From positions 992,001 through 1,056,000 of the forward strand of contig JBCNJP010000028.1 of NCBI GenBank assembly GCA_039602395.1: DNA of 64,000 nucleotides, given 5' to 3'. A program made the translations under genes and the position numbers. Below, one piece after another: positions 9,743-21,714 of the stretch; position 1 is the stretch's first letter; each line of letters begins with the position of its first letter. The stretch comes from Deinandra increscens subsp. villosa (lineage: Eukaryota > Streptophyta > Magnoliopsida > Asterales > Asteraceae). Under the pieces are notes generated by a model, which worked only from the letters and a program-made list of their open reading frames with translations, did no database searches and was not told the origin of the DNA.

Positions 9743-10844
9743 CTAGATATGGCCTTTAGCCTTGTAATTTCGGCAATACATGTTGCCGCAGTCTAAAGTG
9801 TGGTGCAAATTACACTTGTTACACAGAGGTTGGCTACCAGTGTAGCCATATTTCTTTGCTTCTAGAGCACATGAAGAGGTCACAACAATTGCTCTAACAG
9901 GCTCGAGAGCTTTGGTTACAGGGGCTACAACAGGTTTCTTCTTCTTCCATTCATGATCACGTTTGCGCTTCTGATCGGACTTCTTTTCAACAGAGGCAAC
10001 ATTGACAATAGCAAGTTTGTCATCAACATTCTTTCGGGAAAAAGAGGCACCCTGACGCGTGGACTGGAGGTCAAGCTCTGATCCAGTCACACGACACTTT
10101 GGGAATAGTGGGGTTTGATGAAAAAGAGTTTCCTTAGATGGTGGGAGATAGACCCTAAATGTAAAGCTCAATCTTCTTATACAGTGGGGTAACCATGGTA
10201 GTGCACAGATGTGCAAGCTTATGAAAACGTTTGGTATATCCTCCTATGTCTGAACCATTCATCGACAAGTTCCAAAATTTGACTTCCACCCCTGATGTTT
10301 TTCTCGAGGGCAGTACTCGTCCCTTATAATCTGCTTCTTATCATCCCATGACATAGCATAAGAAAGGTCAGTTCCAAGAGCTTCAGCATATGAGATCCAC
10401 CATGTGAGCACACTTTTGTGGAAGGTGCAGGTGCCATACTTCACCTTGTAATCATTAGGGCAATTACACATTCTGAACATAGACTCAATTTTCTTAAACA
10501 ACCAGATCAAATCGACGACACCTTCAGTTTCTTTGAAGTTTAAGGGTTTGCAGTTCATGAAGTCTTTACAGGAACACACACGAGCACCTGAAATGTTAGT
10601 GCTAAATCTTGAGAACAATTCGTCTGAAAGTAAAATCAAAATCTTCTAACATTTAGATAATCCTCATCTTACCACCCGGGGATCCTTCGCGATAGTCATT
10701 GTGAGCAGCATCATGGTTGACTTAAGCGGCAGCAATAGCATCTGTAATGCACTGGCTAACTAGTGCTTTAACGGCGGAAACATCCATAACGAGATGAGGG
10801 GTTGCACCTCGGTCAGCACGATCTCTGGGTCGTCCACGTGACAT
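9743..10844 (-). pseudogene. gypsy element 1: Gag, degenerate
   Basis: The likely ATG is at 10844-10842 (MSRGRPRDRADRG). The Retrotrans_gag core is recognisable at 10259-10639 (FKETEGVVDLIWLFKKIESM; TWWISYAEALG). A zinc-knuckle region follows (about 9740-9830) with CNKCNLHH and CRNYKAKGHI, where a knuckle Cys is Tyr. Several frameshifts and stops are present. In an active element Gag forms the particle and binds genomic RNA. Confidence 0.78.
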
Positions 10845-11142
10845 GCCGTTCTAAACTTTCACCATAAGTAAAACAAAGAAATCAGACATTATGTAAACAT
10901 ATCATAACATAAACATGATATGTAACAACCATAAAGTACAAAACAGTAACCCATCACAACACAATGTGTATAGATAATTCAACCACAATTTAACAAAACC
11001 ACTTGTTACAATATTCATACAAGTAGAACCATACATGCCAAAATAAGAGACAAGTTTTTACATAAAAATACAGGGGTTACACTAGCACCACAATAGGTCA
11101 ACATCAGCAAGTCAACAATCTGTGATAGGATGGAAGAAACAC

Positions 11143-11998
11143 TCAGACCCGCTGGGAATACTCCTCCGTAGAAGCAATACGTGTCTCAAGAGTTTCGACT
11201 AAAATTTGAGCGGCAGTAGCCATTCTACTAACCTCTTTAATGTGAGCATGAAGGGTGTCAAGGTCTCGATTAATAGTAGCAAAACGATCCTCAAGAGCAG
11301 ACATGCGAGTCTCCATAGACGGCACATGAGAAGGAAGGTAAAGGGTCGGAAGTGAGCCTGCATGTGGCAAAAAAAATCACAATAACGGGCTGCACAGAAA
11401 GATGAGTGATGCATGACTCCAATAGGAACTCTAGTCAAGACAGGAGGGGGAACATGAGCAGTAACAGCAGTACAAGAGAAGGTGCATCATGAGGCACCGT
11501 AACAATAGGTGTAGCATGTGCAAAGCTAGATGAATCGCCATGCTCGAAGGTACGAGGAGTGTAAAACTTGTGTCGCCAAGTGCCTATTTGTCTGAAAGCT
11601 GAAAGATAGGGTAAGAATCAGAAAAACGAGGCCGCATATGAGCGGGCTCACCAGAAGGGGACAAAGTCAAACAAAGGGGGACGAATACAGTTAACAGGTT
11701 TACGGGGAGTGTACATCATCAAGGGACCGTCAGGGGTACAACGGTACAGACAAAAAGATGCTAGACAGACAAGAGAGGAATGAACAGAAGGCATCACGGT
11801 CAGCATAATAGAATCAACATCGGGAGACTGATCCTTAGAAGCATGATCAAGTGACAAAAGCTCATACGTCGGGGATGAGGACTCGTACATCGGAGATGAA
11901 GGCGTATACTCATAATCGTCGTCTAAATCTGAAGATATAAAGATAGGCTCCAACAAATACATGTTGTGACAAATTTCCAAGTCATGATAATAATTCAA
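11143..11998 (-). pseudogene. gypsy element 1: leader/Gag N-terminal ORF remnant
   Basis: Two minus-strand frames lie between PBS and the Gag core. One is an acidic Ser/Pro/Tyr-rich stretch with repeated SPxYE (11648-11998). The other is a predicted coiled coil with METRMSALEDRFATI (11143-11370). They look like the N-terminal extension common in long plant Ty3 Gag proteins, but I cannot join them without frameshifts. Confidence 0.45.
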
Positions 11999-12123
11999 AA
12001 TTAGTTATAAACACGTATACTAGGCAAGAAATGATGCAACATGCAAAGCACATGCGCTATAAGGCTAACAGAGCATAGGCTATAGTCTAGTTCCTAAAAT
12101 GCAACCCATCTCTCTATAACATT

Positions 12124-12136
12124 GACTCTGATACCA
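12124..12136 (-). other. primer-binding site of gypsy element 1
   Basis: On the minus strand TGGTATCAGAGTC follows the LTR end by three bases. It matches the complement of the plant initiator tRNA-Met 3' end (TGGTATCAGAGC type). Confidence 0.85.
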
Positions 12137-12139
12137 ATA

Positions 12140-15100
12140 TGTCACACCGTGTAAAATATATGTCGGGCATGATTGGATGGATCATAGTCAAGATTACACA
12201 GAACGACCTATGGATAATTAAACAACTAAAGTCGTTTAGATTGACAAAATAAAAAGTTCATAATTATGTTGGTGCGAAAACATAAGCAGGTGCTTGTTTA
12301 AAGTAATTTACAAACCAATTGTTTAAAATATTTTAAAACAGGACACCAAATGATGTTATGCTAAGAAATCTTCAAAATAAGTTTTCGGCCGACTATGGCT
12401 CCAGAGGTACATGCTGCGGGTCCTACATGATAGATTTCTACACACAAGGCAAGCAACATGGTTCAAGTACCTGAGAATTCATACACTAAAACGAGTCAAC
12501 ATAAAGTTGGTGAGTTCATAGGTTTAAATAGCATGTGTGATAAGTGATAACATGGTCTGATTTTCATTAAGATAATGCAATATTATTACCATGAACCTTG
12601 AACTCCGACGGTAACTGTTTACCCACTCAGGGTATTTTTTCCAACAATACCGAATGGTAATATAATTGTATGTACCCGGTGACTAAAGAACGAGAGTCAT
12701 AATTGAGCGACCACTCACGGACAGGGACGTTAACCCAATAGATCTATAAACGAGTCATTGTGTCTTGTATAATTAATCAGATTCAATTAATAGTGGGATT
12801 TCATCATATCATGAATCAACATAGTACAATAAGGATGGACTAAAAGCTCATGTAATCAATATGTGTGGCAGTCATCAATAATTAGTCAAGTTGTAAAGAT
12901 GTGTACGAATTCTCCCCCATAGTATTTTAAAAGGAAAAAGGTTTTCACCTGAGCAAAGCACTTCCGATGATAAATACCAGATACATAAACAAAGCCATCC
13001 TAAAATAAATATAAGACAACTTAGGGTCTAGAAAATTGGGTTGGCATCTAGGTCACCCAAATTTGATGGTCAAGTCTTGACGTCATGATAGCCTTTAAAT
13101 TATTAGGTTTTGTAAATAATATTTATAATCAAATAAATACACGGATTTGCACCTGCATGGAAATAAATAAAGTATACATTTTTTATTCAAGAAAATATAT
13201 AATCATTTCGATTAAATTATTTGTAAAAGATAATATTTATGTAAATTAATTTTAAGATGAAGTTACGGGTTTTCAAGGAATGAATAATTTCCTAAGACTA
13301 AAAAGTCTAAAATCGCACGTTTTCGCGGCATTAACCAGCTTTTGTCAGAAAATAGTATATTCTTATGTAAAAAATCATATTTCTCACAAAATCACAAAAA
13401 TGTTAGTCTAAATATTTTACTTTGCAAATTTAACGGTTTTACCAGTAAAGTGTCGGTTTTGTCCCAGTGACTAGTCTTATGTCATTTTTAGTTTCCAGAA
13501 CTCATGGTAAACATTTGTAAACACATTTTAAGTCTCAAAATACTAATCTCATGTTTAGCTTGTAACAACATATCCAACTAAAAATAGGGTTTTTGGGATC
13601 GAAAAGTGTCGTTTTTTATCCTGGTTTTTTCCCCAAATTTAACTCTTTTCATCTGGAATCTTTTTTAAAAAGTTTGGTGACTTAATATATGTAAAAAACA
13701 CACTGTTTTGAACTCCAAAGTTTCTTATCTAAATAAAACACACGGTTGAGACTAAAATTAGGGGTTTTAAAAGGTTGTTTTAGTGATTACATGCCTCTAA
13801 ACTCATTTTAACACATTGTACTTTCACAAATGTTGTAGGAAACCAATTTTAGTTAGTCATCAAATCCTTAAAACAAGTCATAAACCAAGTTTGGGATTTT
13901 GACCAACATAACCACGTATTTATACATAATATTCATGGATTCTCAAGATCTACACAAAATAAACACATTATATCCATAGATCTACAAAATTAAAATGTTT
14001 TATGAAACAAAACTCTAGTAACTTCATGGATTTAAACAATACACATGATAATATAAGTTTTACACAACACAGTATGCATTTTTACAGGTTTTGAGTGTTT
14101 AACCACCATAATCATCAAGACTTTCCATAGAGGTGAACTAGACCCTCAAATGAACTAAGAACATGGACTAGAACAAAGAATATACAAGCGAATGAGTATA
14201 ATCCTCATAACTAAGCTTACAATCTTAGTTAATGGTTGGTTTGAAGATATGATCTTGCTCCTTGATGCTTTTATTCACCTTTTTGATGCGTGGTTAGCTA
14301 GGAAAAGGTGTAATCTTGAAGAAAATCTAGAGAGAGGTTGGAGAGAGAGTGGATGGTTTGGGGTGGAGAGAAAAGAGTGGTAAGAGGTAAATTTGAGGGT
14401 TAGAAATAAGTATAGATTGAGAATATGATGAATTATATAATGGTTAAGTGAGTTGGGGTGTTTGGGATATGGGACTAGTCCTTGGGGTGGGTTCGGTGGT
14501 CTTGGTGAGATGAGAGGGGGAAGGAGACAGGGTTAGGTAGAGAACCGAGAAATAGATAGAGTGTTTATGTTAATATGGGTGTTGGTGTGTTGAGCCAAAA
14601 TCCTATAAGAGAAAGAGACGACTCGAGTTCGAGCTTAGGGTGCAACCGGTTTAAAAGGGGAGAAAGAGGAGAGTTTTTGTGTTGATCAAGCAAAGGTCTT
14701 GGGTGCTTGAGGTGATCAAAACCAATTTTAGGAGAGAGCGAAAACAAGAGATGGGGTTTTTAATTCTTGTGGTTAGTAGTTGATTACTCAATAGGTAATA
14801 CACATGGTACTTAATGGGGGGTAAGATGTTGGCTAATCATGGGGTTTAGATTTAAGTTTCTAGGTTTTTTATGGTATAGTGCAAGTCGTTAGGTGGAGGT
14901 GATGGATGGGATTAGGATCCAGGTTAGTTATTAGAAAAGTTATATCAAGGGATGGTGATGTGGTTTTTCGGTTTCTAAAACCGATGGGAAAGGGTCTAGG
15001 AACCAGGTTGCGGGTTCGAGTCGAAGGGGATCCGAGTCGAGGGAAATGAATAATGAGGTTGGTGGTTGAAGGGTTTACGGCCACAAAAGGGTCATCGGCC

Positions 15101-15310
15101 GGAAACGGTTCAAGAGGGGAGCAGGATGAGGTGCATGGGAAAATCAATCAAGGTGGTAGCGGATCGGGTCGGGTTTAAACGGGTAACGAACGAATATAAG
15201 TCTTGATTAAAATTAAATGGATATGATTGATGATTATTGGTGATCAAAATGCTTTATAGGAGTTTAAAAGATGACGTGTTTCATGAAAACATAAAAAGGT
15301 TACGTTAAAT
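12140..15310 (-). repeat. 5' LTR of gypsy element 1 (long, about 3.2 kb, right edge not seen)
   Basis: On the plus strand it opens TGTCACACCGTG, so the minus-strand LTR ends in ...GTGTGACA followed by the PBS. It is AT-rich and non-coding; the short ORFs here are not convincing. It runs at least to 15310, where a copia LTR starts abruptly. No TGT...ACA right edge was found, so the LTR is probably cut by that insertion or by a rearrangement. Confidence 0.6.
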
Positions 15311-15669
15311 TGAAAAGTCGTGAGCGTTGGTTCGTCTACTCAATCTAGCTATAATGAATACGAAACAAGTAATTAACCGATTGTTTTATTGATCAAACAA
15401 GAATTACAATCGGTAACACTCAGAAAACACTAACACAGAGACCACCTTGGTAAACACACACTTAAGATACACTCCGCTACCTACTTGTCTGCAAAACAAC
15501 AATCAAGCTCATTATTTATAACTGCTGGCCGAACCCTGTCCGAACTCCAGGTTCGGCAGGTCCGAACTCCAGGTTCAGACCACGTTCGGTTGGAAGTAAA
15601 CCTAGCCATGAACTTGGTTCTTGAACCTTGGTTTGATACTTCACACGACGCACATATCAGGTATCAACA
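15311..15669 (-). repeat. 3' LTR (359 bp) of copia element D
   Basis: The plus strand reads TGAAAAGTCGTGAGCG...CAGGTATCAACA, i.e. TGTTGATACC...TTTTCA on the minus strand. It is clearly the same family as the LTR at 50323-50672. Two copies of CCGAAC-N5-GTTCRG lie at 15540-15556 and 15562-15579. The pyrimidine run ACTCCCCCTC right after it is the PPT on the minus strand. Confidence 0.85.
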
Positions 15670-16020
15670 AACTCCCCCTCGTCATGAGCAGTATCTATTC
15701 AACATCTTCAAATCTGTATCTTCAATCAAACTCCCCCTCAAGTGTAGAATTTGTTCGTCCAATGAAATAAATCTTCGAACAAACTGCTCCTCAACTTGAT
15801 CATAGCTTGATCTTGAATACTTGACGATGTCTGGTGTATCTCTGGTCTTTTATCAACAGCTTCAGAAGAATTGAAGTTGAGATTTCTTTCACTTTAGAAA
15901 CTTGCTCAAAATTTAAATAATCTTGGCGCAAAACGTCTCTTCGAGACTCCAAGATATGATATTGAAGAATTGATTTGTATCACGTGTTGATCAGATCGAA
16001 AATAAAACAGAAACAAAATC

Positions 16021-16150
16021 TTTTTGGCTTTTCGAAAGTTTATATCAAAACAAACCTAAAATCTTTTTGGCATTTCGAAAGTTTATATCAAAACAAACCT
16101 AAAATCTTTTTGATTTTTCAAACTTATGCTAAAACACACCAAAAATCTTT
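16021..16150. repeat. 43-bp tandem repeat, three copies
   Basis: TTTTTGG or TTTTTGA starts at 16021, 16064 and 16107. Each unit contains TTTCGAAAGTTTATATCAAA or a variant. A similar AAAAAGATTTT pattern in the opposite orientation lies at 42895-43010 in element B. Confidence 0.8.
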
Positions 16151-16541
16151 TTGTACTTTTCAGAAATGAAATGCAACACAGAATCCAACAATATTTTTGG
16201 TATGAGAAAGATCACTATATGGGATCATATTGAACATGACACACTGAACTACATTCAATTTCAACTAATTAAAGCACATAAGTCATGCTGATTGCCGGTA
16301 TAATTTGTCCATCTTAAACTCAGGAAGAATCATACTCATAACATCTAGATATGTTAAGGTATTGATTAGATTTGCTTTGACCAGTGTATCCCACACTATC
16401 AGACATATTCAGACATTTCCTTTTTCTTTTTCTTTTTCTTTTTCTTTTTCTTTTTGTGTGATAACACTTGTGAATTTTCACAAAGTATAATATTTTTTCA
16501 TGATATCGTCAACTGTGTTCCATGCAAAAAGAAATAAGAAC

Positions 16542-16783
16542 GTTAAATCGTCTACTTTAAGGTCTATCTTTCGATACGCATATAAGGCCTCGGTTTTAAC
16601 AAAAGAAGAAAAATAAAACAAGTTGAAATTGTATAACCCAACAACAATCAGTTCGGTACTCCCGTACACGCAGAGAAAGTCCGACGAGTTATACGAAACA
16701 CCAAAGAAAATAAAGCAGAATGTCAAACGAACAACAATCAGGTCGGTCTTGTGGACACGCGGAGAAAGTCCGATCGTTTGACA
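16542..16783 (-). ncRNA. candidate structured RNA: three stem-loop units in element D
   Basis: Read on the minus strand. Unit 16721-16783 has a perfect 10-bp outer stem TGTCAAACGA/TCGTTTGACA. Unit 16631-16694 has GTATAAC/GTTATAC plus two more pairs, and an inner hairpin GTAC-GGGA-GTAC. Unit 16542-16600 is decayed but keeps GTTAAA/TTTAAC outside and TATC-GAAA-GATA inside. Conserved interior strings are CGGACTTTCTC and CTGATTGTTGTT. The architecture matches the three units of element B at 42267-42507. A transcribed RNA is assumed, not shown. Confidence 0.45.
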
Positions 16784-17235
16784 AAATAAAGAAAATCAAA
16801 CAAGTTTAAATCTTTGCACAATGAACACATGTATACACAATGACTTCTCATTTTGATTTTCACACTTATTTTTCTTTTTGTCATGAAATACGCATTAAGA
16901 TGTTATCCACATGGTCAAGCATTAGTATTTAGTCTATATCACATATGAATACTTTTTTATTTGCCAAGCCTACCAAACATATCAAACAATGATCTTATGG
17001 CTCTTTCATCTACTCAATCCATGTGTCAGACACGTAAGCCAATGTACCATCATTTCCCAATGATCAATTTCTCAAATTTTATATATTGCGCATGTATTCA
17101 CCTTCCTTATATATTTTACATGTATTCACCTTCTTTATATATTTTGCATGTATTCACCTTCTTCCCATAACATGTATTTTTGCAATTTCTCCCCCTTACA
17201 TGCATTTCTCCCCCTTAAAATGAAAAATCTATTTT

Positions 17236-19162
17236 TTTGTCTCTTTAGTACGAACCTCCACTCCAAGTCGGAGCAAGTCAGAAATAATCTCTGGCTAAAT
17301 GGTAAGGCATGATAGACTACCCGAACTTTTTCTGCTAAGAGCATCCGCAACCACATTCGCCTTCCCAGGATGGTATTGAAACTTAGCATCATAATGTTTT
17401 AGGAGCTCTAACCACCTTCTTTGTCTCATGTTGAGTTCTTTCTGATTGAAAATGTACTTGAGGCTCTTATGATCCGTGAAGATATCACAAGTCTCGCCAT
17501 ACAAGTAGTGTCTCCATATTTTTAAGGCGATTACAACTACTGCAAGTTCCAATTCGTGTGTAGGGTAAATCACCTCATAAGATTTAAGCTGACGAGAAGC
17601 ATATGCGATCACTTTCCCGTGTTGGATCAGAACACAACCCAAGCATTTCTTTGATGCATCACTGTAAATCTAAAAACCATCGGTTCCCTCTAGCAAGACG
17701 AAAATTGGAGCCATCACCAATCTTTTCTTCAACTCTTCAAAGCACTTTTCTCGTTCCTCGTTCCATTCAAATTTCACACCTTTTCTTACCAATTGAGTTA
17801 AAGGTAATGCTAAGGATGAGAAACCTTCCACAAAACGTCGGTAGTAGCCAACCAATCCCAAGAAACTCCTTATTTCATTCACCGTGCTAGGTCTCGGCCA
17901 ATTAGTAATAGCTTCAATTTTAGTCGGATCCATTTCGATTCCTTTTGCAAACACCACATGATCAAGGAAGGTAAGTCGCTCCAACCAGAATTCGCATTTA
18001 GAAAGTTTAGAAAATAATTTCTTTTTGCGCAAGATTCCCAGTACAACTTGTAGATCTTCTTCATATGCTTCTTTTGATTTTGAGTATACCAAAATATCAT
18101 CTATGAAAACCACAACGCATCTATCCAGGTAATCGTGAAATACGCGATTCATTAGATCCATAAAGACTGCTGGGGCATTTGTCAACCCAAATGGCATTAC
18201 GAGGAATTCATAATGGCCGTATCGAGTACGAAATGCAGTCTTCGGAATGTCTTCAGACCTCACTCGCAATTGATGATATCCAGATCGTAAGTCAATCTTC
18301 AAGAAGTATTTTTCTCCCTAGAGTTGATCAAATAAATCGTCAATTCGAGGTAGTGGATATTTATTTCTGATGGTGACGTGATTTAGTTCTCTGTAGTCGA
18401 TGCATAGCCTCATAGATCCATCCTTCTTTTTCACGAATAACACTGAAACACCCCATGGAGACACGCTCGGCCAAATGAAACCACGATCAAGTAGCTCTTG
18501 TAGTTGCTCTTTTAATTCTTGTAATTCTAAGGGTGCCATTCGGTAAGGTGCCTTAGAGATAGGCTCTGCACCTGGAAGAAGTTGAATAGTAAACTCTACT
18601 TCCCTTTCTAGCGCCAACCTAGGAAGTTCTTCTAGAAAGTCGTCTGGGAATTCTTTCACTACTGGTTGTTCATCAAGATTATGTCCCTCCTTTGACGAAT
18701 CTCGAATAACTGCCAAATATCCCTCACAACCATTGTTTATTAATTTCCTCGCCTTCAAGGCCGAGATCACCTTAACCAACATGCTAGGAGAAAATCCCTG
18801 GTATACACACTTCGGCTTTTTAACATCTCTGATAGTAACCTGTCTAGCCTGACAGTTGATGGTGGCTTGGTGTGTGCTTAGCCAGTCCATTCCCAAAATA
18901 ATATAGAAGTCGTGCATAGTCGTAGGAAGTAGTTCAGCCGTAAACACTTCACCTCCGATCGATATTGGACATTCATAAAACACCTTTGTAATAGTTATCG
19001 AATTTCCCATTGGGGGTAGTAATAGACATAGGTGGGTGTAGTAAGGAAGAAGATAAACCGAAACGTTGAGCAAAAGATAACGAAATAATTAAATGCGTAG
19101 AACCCGTATCAAATAACACACATGCTTTAGTACCATTTAGAGTAAGAGATCCTGATATAGTA
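17236..19162 (-). pseudogene. gypsy element 2: protease, RT and RNase H
   Basis: On the minus strand: a protease with FDTGSTHLIIS; the RT entry region (PYRMAPLELQELKEQLQELL, CIDYRELN); after TAG at 18320-18318, the RT core DLRSGYHQLRV and the catalytic FIDDILVYS (intact), with SFLGLVGYYRRFVEGFS at its end; then RNase H (ASRQLKSYEVIYPTHELELA, FTDHKSLKYIF, RRWLELLKHYD, ADALSRK). A one-base frameshift near 19010 separates the protease site from the following domain. The gene ends at about 17236 where copia element D begins, so integrase and chromodomain are missing. Together these would copy the RNA genome into DNA in an active element. Confidence 0.88.
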
Positions 19163-21714
19163 TGTGACACCCGAGAATTTCAAGGTTAACTTCCGTTAGA
19201 CAAACCCGTTAGTTACGTTATAAGTGTTAACTTAGTAACTAATGCATAACTAGGCCGAATACGTCCACGACCTTTGGTTGATCACCGAACCCGTCCATAT
19301 GTGTTATGTGTTCATCATTGATTGTCTTTATGTGCAATGTGATTTAAATACATGACTTATTATTGTGAATAGCATGATTAATTGTAAATACTTGATTATG
19401 TGAAAACTGCCTAAATTTGGTAGTCAGCGAAACTACCGAGCGAAACTACAGATTCGCCCGGTAGCAGGCTAGACTGATCAATGTACCCGAGACCAGAGCT
19501 AGTTTCGCCTGACCAGCGAAACTGCCAGCGAAACTAGCCTCTGATATAAATAAACTTAATGAACCCTAGTAGCCTCATTTGCCTCATTTCACAACAAACA
19601 CACACACACTTCTCTGGAATCTGGTCAGCCGAGAAAACCATCAAGAAACCGAGACCTCAGCCTCAAGACCATCACCTCATCTCATCTATCGATCCTAGGT
19701 CGAACCGTGAGTCCCAAAAACCTTTATTTATGTGTTTTCTTTGTGTTTTCTTATAAAGTATGCTCAAACCTTCATGAAAACTTGTATGCTTTTGAGATAG
19801 TGCTTAGGGATGCTAGATCTACCATAAAGTCAGCAACTTTACGTTTAAAAACAAACCATGATGATGATTTATGCAATTTTGGTCATTTTAGGGTTTAGAA
19901 GTGTTTTTAGAGATTTGATGATTAAAATGCATGTTAAACATGATAAAGCTGCTTGATTTATGTTGGTAAATGCCTATGGATGCTAGATAATGAATTGCAT
20001 GTATGATCAGAAGCTGTTAGGTTGATTTTTAGGCAAATCCGTATGTTTTTCGCGACCAGCGAAACTGTCTGTTCTCTGGGCGAAACTAAGTAGCGAAATT
20101 ATATCTCCTTCCTGCGACACTGACCAGCGAAACTATAGTGTCGCCGGGAACCTGACCAGACCAGCTCGAGCGAAACTATCGAGCGAAATACCTGAACGAA
20201 AGTTCAAACCAGTTTCCCTGCGAAACTAGGCTAGCGAAACTGCGTCAGCAGTTTCGGGCGAAACTAGCCTAGCGAAACTGTGTCACCGGGCATTGCCTAG
20301 CGAAAGTGCTGCCCGTGCACCTAGCGAAACTGCCTAGCGAAACTATGCTAGCGAAACTAAGACTTGACCTAAAAACCAAACTTGTGAAATTTGCTTAAGT
20401 GTTATGCCATGACTTACATGATTATGCCATAATGAAACATGTTTAATATCTGATTTATATGAACCCTTGATCGACCATTGGTGTCGTGTGTCGGTATGTC
20501 GAGTCATAGTTGCAACGTGCTATGTTATGGGCCATAGATACGTTAAGTAAAGATTAGACACGAAACTAATGCTTAAGACCTAAACGTGTTCTAGGTCTTC
20601 GTTAAACAACAATATTTGGATCACTTGACGTGTAGCAGTGCAACCAAAGGTGAGTGTCACTAACCCGCTTACCGTGAGTCCGTTTGGGCCACACCGAATA
20701 ACTTAACGAAAGCAATGCTGACAAACTCTAGAGTGCTAGGCACCTACTGATGAACATGAGAACACGGGATGCTTGGCACCCACTTGATGAACTGAAGTGT
20801 TTTATGGGAAACACTTGTGAACTCTGAACAAACTATTTTTGAAACAAAACTAAAAACGTTTTAATATGGCTAGTGTAGGTTAAAGTCTAAACCATATGAT
20901 ATCACATGTTTTCTAAGGATGCCTTATAACTTAAAAGTCCTCAACTAAAATTGTGCCATTAATTGTAAAGCGAGGGGATGTTGGGTAGATCTACTGGAGT
21001 TTGACAAACTCCGCCCCGTGGCACGGGAAGTGCACGGAGGAACAATATCAGCCTATTTGACCGTGGTCCCGAGAGGACACGGGGGAGGCAAAAACCGCGA
21101 TGACGTAGGTCCGCACCGAACGGGATGGCTCGGCCCCCACAAAATAAGTCAGCTTTGGTACAAACTTCCTTAGAGCATGGAACAACGGATTAGCTACCCG
21201 CGATATCGGTTGAGTCCTTTAACTTTACGGAACTAGTACATACCCGATGACGTAGGTCACGGACAAACCATTTATAAACTGAGATTTAATTATGAGCATT
21301 GTCTTTCACAAATAAATAACTTGTAAGCATACCTTGACACGAATTATGATTATGAGATCGGGCCAATGCATGACAAGCCCACTGTGAACTCACCAACCGT
21401 TAGGTTGACACTTGCGTGGTTTAAACTTTTGTAGATCGCTAAGGAGTATCCTCCAGAGGTTGGCATGGCACGTGAAGACTCTTATTTTTGATTTAACTTA
21501 ATTTGGGGATTTATAAAACAATGAATTTGTAAGGCACGTGGTTAGTGCCAGGATAATTATTTTTCCGCTGCGTATGTAATTTAAGACTTGATTTATAACC
21601 TGTGCTTGAACTAACCCTGATTCGTTTAGTATTTGTAACTATGGTTGTGGATCCTGGTCTAGTCGCGCCCCTTAACGGTATAAACTCCGTTAGTGGTATT
21701 TTGGGGGTGTGACA
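19163..21714. repeat. solo LTR (2552 bp), TSD TAGTA, inserted in gypsy 2 protease
   Basis: It starts TGTGACACCC and ends GGGTGTGACA, a 10-bp perfect terminal inverted repeat. TAGTA at 19158-19162 and again at 21715-21719 is the 5-bp target duplication. Removing the insert and one TAGTA rejoins the gypsy 2 frame (NTPGT/ISGSL) without a shift. No coding region, PBS or PPT lies inside, so it is a solo LTR left by LTR-LTR recombination. It carries many GCGAAACT motifs in two clusters (19429-19540, 20050-20362). A hallmark TGTGACACC start suggests a Ty3 chromovirus type. Confidence 0.9.

Larger units (their letters stand above)
15670..17235 (-). mobile_element. copia element D: internal 3' non-coding part, truncated
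   Basis: This is the region between pol and the 3' LTR of a Sirevirus-like element, read on the minus strand. It holds repeated PPT-like runs (15670, 15732, and a doublet at 17186-17215), a 43-bp x3 repeat (16021-16150), a CTTTTT microsatellite (about 16412-16455), the stem-loop units at 16542-16783, and a 27-bp x3 CATGTATTCACCTTC repeat (about 17090-17165). It is collinear, reversed, with 41880-43010 of element B but has no aORF before the LTR. It stops at about 17235 against gypsy pol, so gag and pol of D are absent. Confidence 0.75.

Noticed and set aside
14192..14383. Small ORFs inside the long LTR 12140-15310
   Set aside because: Short, without recognisable domains, in non-coding LTR sequence.
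19429..20362. Interferon-response-like element, because the repeats resemble GAAANNGAAACT
   Set aside because: No such pathway exists in plants; the resemblance is chance in a repeated motif.
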